Notes under the pieces: model-generated
Seen by the model: the letters and a program-made list of their open reading frames with translations, nothing else
Databases searched by the model: none
Told to the model about the DNA's origin: nothing
Part shown: positions 15,111 to 24,428 of the stretch, one piece after another
Layout of the letters: the number at the start of each line of letters is the position of its first letter
Numbering within the stretch: position 1 is the stretch's first letter
Translations under genes and position numbers: made by a program
DNA from: a virus
Reading direction: 5' to 3' (one strand)
DNA: 42,936 bases
Virus record (IMG/VR): IMGVR_UViG_3300022836_000014
Location: 1 to 42,936 of that record

Positions 15111-17012
15111 TTAAGGTTGTATATACTTATTTGCGCTAGCTGCTCTAGGATCAGGATCGGGAGCAGTACCAGACTCGGGCTTACTAGTTAGTAAATTACT
15201 GAAGTAGTCAATGCTATCATCAATCCCAGTTTTTTCTAGGATTTGATTAGCCTCTACCTCGAAATTTGCTAAAGTATCTGCTTCATCTGTAGTAAGGGTT
15301 CCGTTAGCTTGCTTGGTTCTTAGTATTGAAACTTGAGGACTAATACGGGCATAAAAATCTTCTTTAGCCTTTCTCCTAACCTCTTGAAGAGAAGATAACG
15401 CACGTCCTATCTCCGCTGTATTATTTGCCATTCCTGCGGCCTTGTTTAACTGAGCAGTAGAGATTGCTTGTAAAGCGTCAATCTTGTTTTTAATTTCGTT
15501 ATGGTTTTGATCTATTTTTAGTTTAGCCTGTTGGGTAGCAGCGGCGATGTCTTCCGCAGGGAGTTTAGCCAAAGTACCTAACGCGCTTTGGCGGTCTTGA
15601 TATACCCTTCCCATAGCACGCCCCGCTTCGGCGTTTATTTCCGTTGCTATCTTAACGTCGTTGTCCATGCGTTTTTGTTCTATGCCTAAACGTTGCGTTA
15701 TACTAGCTTGCCTACTTGCTATAGTGTTCTCATCAAACTTGCCCCTAGCAATGCTAGCCCCACGACCAGTACCACCTTCTATAAGCCCTCTGATACCCGC
15801 ATTAGCGCGTTCTCTTTTTAAGCGTGCTGGGTCTAGCAGTTCTGCATCTAAAACTTCTTTTTCTGTTAGGTATTTGTTGTACGTAGCTTCTTGTCCCTCC
15901 CTGTCAAGCCCGCCCTTAGACTTATCTGCGCCACTCATCCTAGTAATTGTATCTTGTTGGGCTTTAGAGGGATCGGCTTTTGCAGACTTTTGCAGTGCAG
16001 ATAGTACTTTGTTATCTTTAAGTCTGTCTGTTACTTGCGTTTGGCCTATACCACTCGTGTCAACGGTTTTGTTTAAGTCCTCCGTAGATAACCCAACTAT
16101 ACCAAGCATAGATTCAGCTTCAGCTCCACCAGCGGGAGCTTGCCCAGCGGGAGGTTGTCCCATAGGAGGCTGCCCTATAGTTTGTCCAGTAGCTACGTTA
16201 ACAGCATTGGCCGCATCAGTTGCTTTGGCTACTTGAGTTGTTTCTTCAGCGAGCAACTCGTCATCGGCAAGGAGCGCATCTAACCCTGTGGCACCCATAG
16301 ATTGCTTTTTATCGTACTTAGCTTTTGCCGCCGCATCACTAGCAACTCTTTCAGGAGTAGGCACCATTGCCTTATCTATTGCCGCTGAAATAGGCATCTC
16401 GGGTACGCCTGCGGCAGTAAACTCTTCACGTTGCTTTACGTATTCTTGTTGTATCTTAGCGTCAAGTTCTTTTCTTTGCTCTGGACGCATAGCCCTGTAG
16501 TCTTTATAGGATACTCCTATCGCTTTTAATGCTTGCTCTAGCCTACTACCTTTAGCTTCTACCTTATCACCTGCGGCGTAGCCAATAATTCCGCCTTGGG
16601 CCATGCCTTGCATGTTAGGACGAGGCTGACTAGCGATACCTTGAGGAGCGCCTTGAGGCATAGGAGGCCGTTGGCCTTGGGGTTTCTGAGGAGGCATACC
16701 CATAGCTTGTTGTTTCTGTTGAGATTGTTTTTGTTTCTGCCCAAGAACCCCAGCTACTTGTCCAGCCATCTCGTTCTTGTTCATACCCACTAACTGCTGC
16801 TCGTATTGCTCTGCTATAGTGTTTGGAGTCTGTTCAGCTTTTAGCGCCATTTCCCTAGAAGCGGCTTCTTTTTCAGTTTTCAGCTTCTGCATGGCGAGCA
16901 AATCCATCAACTCTTGATTCTGAGAGTATCTTTTTTGTAATGCTTGAGGGTTACCTCTATACGCATCTGCTTTTTGCTCTACTAACTTATCTATGCCGCC
17001 TGCTTGTAACAT
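15111..17012 (-). CDS. internal virion / ejection-associated protein, low complexity
   Basis: This codes for 633 residues with a strong ribosome site (AGGAGAT) before the ATG. The N-terminal 100 residues are helical (LMDLLAMQKLKTEKEAASRE). They are followed by a Gln/Pro/Met-rich stretch, the short motif AQGGIIGYAAGDKV, and a segment RGLIEGGTGRGASIARG near the middle. The C-terminal half is a long helical region. I recognise the general type from marine short-tailed phages, where it lies among tail and ejection genes with no defined activity. Small residues and amphipathic helices would suit a protein that unfolds during ejection. No catalytic motif is visible. Confidence 0.55.
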   Translation of the reverse strand: MLQAGGIDKLVEQKADAYRGNPQALQKRYSQNQELMDLLAMQKLKTEKEAASREMALKAEQTPNTIAEQYEQQLVGMNKNEMAGQVAGVLGQKQKQSQQKQQAMGMPPQKPQGQRPPMPQGAPQGIASQPRPNMQGMAQGGIIGYAAGDKVEAKGSRLEQALKAIGVSYKDYRAMRPEQRKELDAKIQQEYVKQREEFTAAGVPEMPISAAIDKAMVPTPERVASDAAAKAKYDKKQSMGATGLDALLADDELLAEETTQVAKATDAANAVNVATGQTIGQPPMGQPPAGQAPAGGAEAESMLGIVGLSTEDLNKTVDTSGIGQTQVTDRLKDNKVLSALQKSAKADPSKAQQDTITRMSGADKSKGGLDREGQEATYNKYLTEKEVLDAELLDPARLKRERANAGIRGLIEGGTGRGASIARGKFDENTIASRQASITQRLGIEQKRMDNDVKIATEINAEAGRAMGRVYQDRQSALGTLAKLPAEDIAAATQQAKLKIDQNHNEIKNKIDALQAISTAQLNKAAGMANNTAEIGRALSSLQEVRRKAKEDFYARISPQVSILRTKQANGTLTTDEADTLANFEVEANQILEKTGIDDSIDYFSNLLTSKPESGTAPDPDPRAASANKYIQP

Positions 17013-17036
17013 GGGTATCTCCTAAAACTTTAAATT

Positions 17037-18713
17037 CTATTGCGAGTATTTTGCCGCTATTGCCGCCGGAGTAATACTAGGGTCAGCCGCATATTCAGCC
17101 TCTACTTCCGCTGCGGTCGCGCCTCCAAACTGCCATTCACCAGTACCCTGAGAACCTCCGCCTAAATACTTGTTGTATATATCTTCTATGGTCTCTGCTG
17201 TACCTGCGTACTGTGCTGCGGTACTAGGGGCGTTGTAAGAAACTGATTGTGCTTCTAGTGGCAACCCTTGCAGTAGTGACTGCATATACTGTACTTGCTT
17301 GTAAGGGAAGTCACGTTCTTCTTTAAACTGTGCGTAATCTGCGGCCATACCTTCGCTTTCGATGCCTCGCTGAGTAGCGCCTGCACCTTCTTGCCTAGCG
17401 AGTACGTCAAACCCGTACTGATTACTCTTGTCTCGATCTAAGTTAAACTGCTCTCTCGCCCTGTCATATGCAGAGGCGTAGCCCTTACCTGTTATATCTG
17501 CTAGGTTAGTCTGTAGGTTGCGTTGATTTTCCATATCCATAAGAGCCTGACGTGAACCACCGAACGCCCCTGCCTGCGTCATGCGTCCTGCATTAGCAAT
17601 ACGATCTATCTCTGACTGACGTCGCGCTTCCTCTAGTTGCGGGTTAAGCGAAGACATTAAGTATGGGTTCATACCTGCTTGAGCGTCTGCTGCGGTAAAA
17701 GCGTTAACTCCCATATTAGTAGGAGCTTGTAGACTACCAATACCTGCAAACGCCTGCTGCTGTAGCCCTGACTCTCCGGCACTAAGCGGGCCTTGGTAGG
17801 CTTGATACGCCTGATTACCCAGTGCTTTACCTTGTCCGAGCATGTCAGTTACATAGTCGCCAGCCCAGTTAGATAGACTAGATTCAGTTCCCGCTACTTC
17901 CCCTACAATAGGATCAACACCGCCTGTTGAAGTATCTCCTCCGCCTACTACAGGGTCTCCCTCTGCGAAGTTAGTTTTGGGGCTATAGTTTTTATAGACA
18001 GAACCACCGTAGTTATACGCGGCTATTCCACCACCTTGAGCCATAGTAGGCATAAACTTGTTAGGGTCTATTTGTTTACCTTGTTCTGGATTACCCGTGC
18101 GTTCCATACGTACGTTGTTCATCATACCGTGCAACTGGTCTGCGCCTGCATCAGAGTTACCGTTGCCTAGGTGACTTACTACGTCAGCAGGAATAACGAA
18201 CTCACCGTCACTAAGACGGGCTTCTTGCTTACCATCAATGCTTGCTGGCACATCGTCAGCCATGCCATCAGTCTTACCACCTAGGTAGTAACCGTTATGT
18301 GCAGAGGCAATACCACCCATAGCTAGACCTTGAGGGGCTTGAGGATTCTGGGCCTGCCCTAACTCCCGTGCCTGTGCTTGAGCCGCTGCCCGTGCTTCCT
18401 CTACCGTAGGAGTTGGTGTGTCAGGGCGTTCTGCAAACTGGGTATCTGAGAAGTATCTACGGCCTTGGCTTCCGGGCCTGCGGGCAGGCTGTCCTTCGGT
18501 AGGTTGCTGCATAGGTACTCGTTCGCGCACAGCTTGTAGCTCAGGAATCTTGCCCTGATACCCTACTTTTGGGATGTCTGGCTGAAAGAATTGATTAAGT
18601 CCGCTAGTTGCAGCACCTTGTAAAGCCCCACTAACTAAATCGCTATTAAAAAATCCTTCTGCCGCACCACCGTCAGCCGTAAGAAAGTTTACTGTATCTG
18701 AATACCAGCCCAT
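17037..18713 (-). CDS. structural/ejection protein with a GEFVIPADVV motif domain
   Basis: This codes for 558 residues. Residues 145-203 hold a recognisable phage-tail module: a GGKTDGMADDVPA segment, then RLSDGEFVIPADVVSHLG and a helix with DQLHGMMNN. It is flanked by Gly-rich motifs (AMGGIASAHNGYYLGG; AQGGGIAAYNYGG). The second half is helical and Gln/Ala-rich, with GAFGGSRQALMDMENQRN and DITGKGYASAYDRAREQFN, typical of internal virion proteins of short-tailed phages. It starts on a TAATG overlap with the 1904-residue gene, so the two are probably made in fixed proportion. The module often occurs in virion proteins but has no proven role. Confidence 0.6.
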   Translation of the reverse strand: MGWYSDTVNFLTADGGAAEGFFNSDLVSGALQGAATSGLNQFFQPDIPKVGYQGKIPELQAVRERVPMQQPTEGQPARRPGSQGRRYFSDTQFAERPDTPTPTVEEARAAAQAQARELGQAQNPQAPQGLAMGGIASAHNGYYLGGKTDGMADDVPASIDGKQEARLSDGEFVIPADVVSHLGNGNSDAGADQLHGMMNNVRMERTGNPEQGKQIDPNKFMPTMAQGGGIAAYNYGGSVYKNYSPKTNFAEGDPVVGGGDTSTGGVDPIVGEVAGTESSLSNWAGDYVTDMLGQGKALGNQAYQAYQGPLSAGESGLQQQAFAGIGSLQAPTNMGVNAFTAADAQAGMNPYLMSSLNPQLEEARRQSEIDRIANAGRMTQAGAFGGSRQALMDMENQRNLQTNLADITGKGYASAYDRAREQFNLDRDKSNQYGFDVLARQEGAGATQRGIESEGMAADYAQFKEERDFPYKQVQYMQSLLQGLPLEAQSVSYNAPSTAAQYAGTAETIEDIYNKYLGGGSQGTGEWQFGGATAAEVEAEYAADPSITPAAIAAKYSQ

Positions 18714-21700
18714 TAGTCTTCTCCAATTATCTTTAATAGTCTATCTGTACTGTCTTTGATTATACCACCTGACGCTTTTCTAACGCCAAATGGACTTTGC
18801 CCAAGAGGACTAGAACTAGGGCCGTACCCTCCAAATGGAGTGCCATAAGCCTGCTCTTGTTGTTGGTTAGCGAATATAGTATCAAAACCATACTGCGGGC
18901 CGATTTTCGCTAGTCCCATCTTCTTAGTAGTAGCTACTGTAGGCTGCGCGGCTTGCATCTCCGCTACCCTACGTATTTCGTCATCAAACTTGTTGAGTCT
19001 TTGGTTCTGGTCAATCTGAGTTTGAACCTCAAACTGCCGTTGTTGTTCTAACTCTTGCTCTTCTTTAAACTGCTGTTCAGCTTCTTGCTTTTGCTGTGCG
19101 GCTATTGCATCGTTGTAGGCATACAAACCAGTGGATGCGAACTTACCGCCTAATGCTACTTCATTGCCACCAAAGGCTCCCTGCACAAGGGCTTGGTCAG
19201 CCGCATCAATTACACCATCGTTGTTAACATCATACTGCAATTGTTGGTCAGTGGGAACAAAAGAAGCCCGATCAGCCTCGCTAAGTACTTCTTGTTGTGC
19301 TAGGTAATCCGCGTAAAAATCTACATCTGTTGCAGTAATGTCACCGGCAGGCTTACCTACAAAGTTAGCGACGTTATCTATTTCTAATCCAAGATCAGCC
19401 ATACCCTCGTCAAAACGAGTTATCAGGGTTTCTTCAGTCTCACCTAACTCCGTGAGTATTTCTTCTTTAGTCTTACCTAGATCGGTAGATACATCGTCTA
19501 TTGCTTTAGAAAGGGCTTCATCCGCAGTTAAGTTCTGGTCTTGGTACTCCTTCATCTTATACAAGATGTCGGTTTCCATGTCGCCCAGTTTAGTAGTTAC
19601 ATCCGCGAGTCCCGTTTCAAACTCTTCACGTAAGTTATCTTCTGTAGTACCTAAAGCAGTTAGTATAGCTTCTTCAGTTTCACCCAAATCACCTGCGACT
19701 TTAGCAATAGCTTCTTCTATGCTATCACCTTGAGCTAATAGGTCTTCTATCTCTTTGTATATACCTGTAGCGTCAGCAGATTCATCCTCTTCTGTATCAG
19801 GGTCATCTTCTACTGCACGGATACCTACTTTATCAGCGATTACATCTCTTTCACCCGTTGCTATGGCCTCTCTAGCTATGGCAGCTTCTTCCGCCAAACG
19901 TGCAGCTTCTGCTGCGGCTAATCTAGCGGCTTCTTGCGCGGCTTCTCTGTCAGCTATATCCGCTAATCTAGCTACTTCTGCCAATCTATCTGCTTCTTCT
20001 TGGGCTAATCTAGCTTGTTCGGCAGCTAATCTATCTGCTTCTATTCGAGCTAACCTATCTGCTTCTATTTGAGCTGCTTCTTCTTCAGCGGCCAATCTAT
20101 CTGCTTCTTCTTCAGCGGCTAATCTATCTGCTTCTATTTTAGCGAGTCTTTCTGCTTCGGCTTGAGCTGCGGCTTCAGCTTCGGCTTGCGCTGCGGCTGC
20201 TTCTTCTTCTTGAGCTAACCTATCTGCTTCTTCTTGAGCTAACCTATCTATTTCTATTTGAGGATCAACATCAGAAGGAGGCCCGGAAGTAATAGTGCCA
20301 TCGTTGCTTATCCATACACGACCGCCGTATGGCCCCAAGTCTACCCACCTACCTCCTGCCTCTTCCTCCGCAGCTAACCTATCTGCTTCTATTTGAGCTG
20401 CTTCTTCTTCAGCGGCCAATCTATCTGCTTCTTCTTCAGCGGCTAATCTATCTGCTTCTATTTTAGCGAGTCTTTCTGCTTCGGCTTGAGCTGCGGCTTC
20501 AGCTTCGGCGGCTAACCTATCTGCTTCGGCTTGGGCTGCGGCTGCTTCAGCGGCTAATCTATCTGCTTCTGCTTGTGTGGCGGCTTCAGCGGCTAAAGCG
20601 GCTAACCTATCTGCTTCTGCTTGTGCTTCAGCGGCTAACCTATCTGCTTCGGCTTCAGCGGCTAATCTATCTGCTTCTATTTGAGGATCAACAGGGTCAG
20701 CAGAGGGGGGCGTTTCAGCATCGGTATACGGGCTGCTAGGGTTAGGGTCTTGGTTGTTAGGTATGCCATCCCCGTCACTGTCGTTATCATTGCCATAGGC
20801 CATTGCCCAGTACGAAGCTAACTCATCATCTAAGTCGGCATCGGGGGTTGATCCTGTGGTATTGGTAACGTCTTCAGGTGTGTAAGGTAGCCCTAGCGAT
20901 TCTAGTGCATCAACAGCTTCGGCAGTGCTTGTGTAAACTTCGTCGTACAAGAAGTTCATTGCATCGGTGGCAACTTGTGGGTCGCCCAAGAAATTGTTTA
21001 GCTTGGTCTGTAATTCTTCTTGGCTGTAGTTTTCGGAGTTGTTTAGAAGCTCTAACGCATCAGGGTTATTACTTATTACTAGGTCGGATACAAAGTCACC
21101 TGTAGACGCTATGCTGTATATGCCTCCAGATATAGTACCTCCTACTATCCCTCCTAACGCAGCGGCGGCTCCAACATCCCCCATTACATCAATATCAGGG
21201 TCTATTAGCGATAGCCTTCCTGACGTGTATCCGGTAGCCGCGCCTTCTTCAAAGGCTTCTGTTACGCCTTCTTTAACAGTTATTGTAGCGCCTTCTGACA
21301 ACCGCCTTGATATTTCGTTGTACAGCCCTTTAAACTCTACAGGAGGCTTTCCGTTTATAAACAACTTCTCAAGTGCCATGCCACCTACGGCAAGAGAACC
21401 TATAGCCATGACTCCTGCTACGTTACCGGAATTAATAGCTAAATTTAGGGCATACTCCCGTGCTTTTATATCTTGCGCAGCTAAGAAAGCATCTCTAGCA
21501 GGGCCAGATAATTCTAATATGTCTGCTTCTTTACCCGCCATCTTCATAAAGGTAGCGTGGCCTTGCTCGTACGCACCACCTGCGGTGCCTCCCCATGCTT
21601 CTGCTACATCAGTGGCTGCGGCAGCGGTAAGACCTGCTTTTCTACCTATTGCTTGTGCGGCTTCTTGCGATAGTTCCTTTGTAAGTCCAGCACCTAAGAC

Positions 21701-24427
21701 TTTTGCCGTAGCTCGGCCTGCTAGAGTAGCTAGACCGCCCACTAATAACGGCGCTGCTTCCTGCATGAACTCTACGGATACGTATTCTCCAAAGAATGCT
21801 GCGGGGTGGTTAGCTGCGGTTTTAAATATACCCTGCGCACCTTCCCAAAGACTCTTCTTACTCTCGTCTCCAGATACATACTCACCGTTTTCGTCGTAGA
21901 CTATAGGAGTATTAGGGTCGTCTTTACGCTCTAGCCCCGCTTGGAACTCCCGCATACCGCCAACGGCTTCTTTGTATCCTGCGGTGTTAGCGCCTTCTCC
22001 AATCTTAGCCATATCAGCAGCAAACTTACCCGCTGCGGTACCCGCAGGGTCAGAACCAAACGCGGTAGCAAAGCCATTAAACGATTCGATTATCCCTGCG
22101 GTTGCTCGTATACCGTTAGCGTACGCATTCTGAACAGCTTCGCTAGCAGGCGCGGTGTCTTCATCACCTTGTAGGTAGGTAGCTCCGTCTGCCAGTGCCT
22201 GTAATAACCAGTCAGGTGCGGGGGTAGCCCCTGTGTCTGGGTTTGAAAGGTTGTTATCGTTTACTACGTCAGTAAAGGCTTGAGGGTCGTTTTCTGCTAA
22301 ATCTTGCAGGGTGTCGTTTCCAGACCCAATCCCCGCGTTAGGGTTAGCTGCGTTTACTGCATCTATGTCTACATCAGGTACGTCCATTACGTTCATACGG
22401 TTGCCATCAGCATCCATATAGAACTGCTCGCCTGTCTCTGAGTCTGTCTGAACTATGTCTCCTAAATGTTCATTCCAGTGAGATTCCGTAGGTACATTCG
22501 TCCAAACGCGTTGTCCTGTGTCAGGGTCTATTACTAGTTCTGCCTTACCGTCGCGTATATCTGCGTTGGTTACTCCTTCAGCTTTACCAAACGTACTAGA
22601 AGTAGAAGAATACTCGTAGTCCCAGCTACCGTCATTATTTTGTGTAGCTTTAAAGAACTCTTCGCCCGTACCATCGGGGTTGTTAATAGAGCTTAGTAAG
22701 CCTTGTACAGCGTTCTGTTCGGGTATGTCTGATATGCTTCCCGACCCAGCCATAGTAGTAAGTTTTTCGCTTATAGTTTTTCTTTGGGCATCAGTTAACT
22801 GAGAGGCATCTAACCCTATTGTTTTTGCGGCAGCATTTATTACGCCATTTACCGCCGCAGAGTTCTGTGCCGTAAGAGTAGTCTGGTTAGAAGGTAGGTT
22901 GCTAAACAATCCTTCGGTTAAATAGTGGTCGTACGCCTCTTCTTTAGTTATACCGTTCTGCTCGGCGTAGAACTCAGCGTCAAAATCAGGGCTTATGTTT
23001 TCAACTGTGGCTTGATTAATACCGGCAAACGCAGGCGCTAAAGCCCCGTTAAGTTCTTGAGTAGACTCCTCTAACGTAGCATAAGTCTCAGTGTAATTAT
23101 CTACGGCTGTTTGGTAATCCGCAGCAGTGCTGTCATATAAAGGGTTTAACACCTCTAATCTAGGGGCAAGCTCGTTAGTCACTAATTCCTGAAACTTCGC
23201 TTCGTAGATAAGTACATTATCCTGTGCGAGTTCTAACCTAGTTCTTTCTATCCTAGACATACGCATAGGGCCATCAGAACCTTGTAGGATTTTTTGCGGT
23301 ATACCTTTTAAGCGAAGCAGTTCTTCAGACCCTTCTTTAATCTGTTGGGCAATGTCGTTTATCTCATCTACAACGGCAGTATGCGCATCTACGGCTCCTT
23401 CTACCAATAGCCCTTGATCGTTTAAGGTTGCAAACTTACCCGTTACTCTGTCCCACGCGTCTCCAAACTCTTGTTGGAATGTACCCTCGTTTAAAGCCTT
23501 TACGCTCGCATAACCAATCTGTCTGGCCAGACTAACCATAAATGCTTCTGACACGTCTCCTTCAGTCATAGCGACATTCAGGGCATTTTGTACGGATACA
23601 GTCAGCATCTTGGTATTAAACAGAGCGTTATCGTCGCCTACATAGTCCCCTACGAGGTCTGACACTACTTTCGTGGTAACAACCGCAGACGAGATTATGC
23701 CCGCCATACGTCTTTCGTTAATCTCTCCAGTAGCTAGCTGATCAGTAACACCCTGCTGCACTAAATCTCTAACTATACTACCTACGGACTGGGATTCGTC
23801 TCCAGATATTACTTTGCCGTCGTCGTCATAGACTATAGGAGTGTTAGGATCGTCTTCTCTAAACTCACCTAACTCTTCTAGTTTGTCTAGTGCCCCGCCT
23901 GTACGGTCATTAATCTCTCCAAGGACTCTACCAACTCCGACACTCACACCCCCCGACAAAAATGCGTCCAAAGGGTCTTGTCCCGTTATAACTGCTCCGA
24001 TAGCTTCTCTAGTACCTGCGGTAACTGCTTCGGTTACAAACGCACTTACAGCTTCATTGGATATTACGCTACCTACTGACTCCCCAACTCCCGCTGCAAA
24101 TTCTCCTGCTACGTCGCCAGCTTGCATAGACACATACGATACAGCAGCAGCCTTCAAAGCATCGCCAATATTACCGCCTTCATCTATAGCATCTGCGCCC
24201 TCAATTAAAGGTAAAGCCCACGCAGCTTGCCCTGTAGCTACGGCTACAGCTTTAAGTACGGCTTTTACAGGGTCGTCAATGATCGCCTGTATCTGATCTT
24301 CTACCGTCTTAATAACAGGCTGAAATATTTCGTCGTCTAACCAAGAACCTACGTCTTTTATGGGTTCCCAAATTTCATCGTCGATCCAACTTCCTATGTC
24401 TTTAATGGCATCTACTACAAAACTCAT
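18713..24427 (-). CDS. giant internal virion protein with Ala/Glu/Arg repeats and calcium-binding-like loops
   Basis: This codes for 1904 residues, beginning with a repeated amphipathic segment (IGSWIDDEIWEPIKDVGSWLDDEI). A motif DDPNTPIVYDxxGxxxSGDES occurs twice (about 192 and 836). FDAEFYAEQNGITKEEAYDHY recalls the Asp/Tyr repeats of surface proteins. Ala/Gly-rich hydrophobic stretches lie between 860 and 1130. An Asp-rich DNDSDGDGIPNNQDPNP loop starts at 1214, and an Ala/Glu/Arg repeat runs from about 1246 to 1520. Helical DLGKTKEEILTELG-type repeats follow, then an EF-hand or dockerin-like loop DVNNDGVIDAAD at 1733-1744. The C-terminus has ASGGIIKDS. Size, helices and position suggest an ejection or internal core protein. 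Confidence 0.65.
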   Translation of the reverse strand: MSFVVDAIKDIGSWIDDEIWEPIKDVGSWLDDEIFQPVIKTVEDQIQAIIDDPVKAVLKAVAVATGQAAWALPLIEGADAIDEGGNIGDALKAAAVSYVSMQAGDVAGEFAAGVGESVGSVISNEAVSAFVTEAVTAGTREAIGAVITGQDPLDAFLSGGVSVGVGRVLGEINDRTGGALDKLEELGEFREDDPNTPIVYDDDGKVISGDESQSVGSIVRDLVQQGVTDQLATGEINERRMAGIISSAVVTTKVVSDLVGDYVGDDNALFNTKMLTVSVQNALNVAMTEGDVSEAFMVSLARQIGYASVKALNEGTFQQEFGDAWDRVTGKFATLNDQGLLVEGAVDAHTAVVDEINDIAQQIKEGSEELLRLKGIPQKILQGSDGPMRMSRIERTRLELAQDNVLIYEAKFQELVTNELAPRLEVLNPLYDSTAADYQTAVDNYTETYATLEESTQELNGALAPAFAGINQATVENISPDFDAEFYAEQNGITKEEAYDHYLTEGLFSNLPSNQTTLTAQNSAAVNGVINAAAKTIGLDASQLTDAQRKTISEKLTTMAGSGSISDIPEQNAVQGLLSSINNPDGTGEEFFKATQNNDGSWDYEYSSTSSTFGKAEGVTNADIRDGKAELVIDPDTGQRVWTNVPTESHWNEHLGDIVQTDSETGEQFYMDADGNRMNVMDVPDVDIDAVNAANPNAGIGSGNDTLQDLAENDPQAFTDVVNDNNLSNPDTGATPAPDWLLQALADGATYLQGDEDTAPASEAVQNAYANGIRATAGIIESFNGFATAFGSDPAGTAAGKFAADMAKIGEGANTAGYKEAVGGMREFQAGLERKDDPNTPIVYDENGEYVSGDESKKSLWEGAQGIFKTAANHPAAFFGEYVSVEFMQEAAPLLVGGLATLAGRATAKVLGAGLTKELSQEAAQAIGRKAGLTAAAATDVAEAWGGTAGGAYEQGHATFMKMAGKEADILELSGPARDAFLAAQDIKAREYALNLAINSGNVAGVMAIGSLAVGGMALEKLFINGKPPVEFKGLYNEISRRLSEGATITVKEGVTEAFEEGAATGYTSGRLSLIDPDIDVMGDVGAAAALGGIVGGTISGGIYSIASTGDFVSDLVISNNPDALELLNNSENYSQEELQTKLNNFLGDPQVATDAMNFLYDEVYTSTAEAVDALESLGLPYTPEDVTNTTGSTPDADLDDELASYWAMAYGNDNDSDGDGIPNNQDPNPSSPYTDAETPPSADPVDPQIEADRLAAEAEADRLAAEAQAEADRLAALAAEAATQAEADRLAAEAAAAQAEADRLAAEAEAAAQAEAERLAKIEADRLAAEEEADRLAAEEEAAQIEADRLAAEEEAGGRWVDLGPYGGRVWISNDGTITSGPPSDVDPQIEIDRLAQEEADRLAQEEEAAAAQAEAEAAAQAEAERLAKIEADRLAAEEEADRLAAEEEAAQIEADRLARIEADRLAAEQARLAQEEADRLAEVARLADIADREAAQEAARLAAAEAARLAEEAAIAREAIATGERDVIADKVGIRAVEDDPDTEEDESADATGIYKEIEDLLAQGDSIEEAIAKVAGDLGETEEAILTALGTTEDNLREEFETGLADVTTKLGDMETDILYKMKEYQDQNLTADEALSKAIDDVSTDLGKTKEEILTELGETEETLITRFDEGMADLGLEIDNVANFVGKPAGDITATDVDFYADYLAQQEVLSEADRASFVPTDQQLQYDVNNDGVIDAADQALVQGAFGGNEVALGGKFASTGLYAYNDAIAAQQKQEAEQQFKEEQELEQQRQFEVQTQIDQNQRLNKFDDEIRRVAEMQAAQPTVATTKKMGLAKIGPQYGFDTIFANQQQEQAYGTPFGGYGPSSSPLGQSPFGVRKASGGIIKDSTDRLLKIIGED
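20051..20185 (-). repeat. long direct repeat, copy 1
   Basis: About 135 bases here are the same, or nearly so, as 20375-20509, an offset of 324 bases (108 codons, in frame). Both copies code for the QAEAERLAKIEADRLAAEEE type of segment. The exact codon-level match indicates a recent unequal duplication within the repeat region. Confidence 0.8.
20375..20509 (-). repeat. long direct repeat, copy 2
   Basis: This is the partner of 20051-20185. The two copies are separated by the single non-repetitive insert of the coiled-coil region, so the insert is bracketed by the duplicated block. Confidence 0.8.
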
Positions 24428-24428
24428 A

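Larger units (their letters stand above)
19870..20690 (-). repeat. in-frame Ala/Glu/Arg/Asp coding repeat region
   Basis: Short units coding for ADRLAAEAE and close variants recur for about 275 residues (1246-1520 of the 1904-residue protein). They are broken once by a unique non-repeat insert (GGRWVDLGPYGGRVWISNDG, near 20280-20360). The pattern predicts one long, highly charged coiled coil. The repeats are near-identical at DNA level (CTATCTGCTTC), so copy number may vary between relatives. Confidence 0.85.

Noticed and set aside
19870-20690. CRISPR array suspected from regular short repeats
   Set aside because: The repeats have no spacers of constant length and stay in frame in one long coding sequence. 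They encode a coiled-coil repeat.
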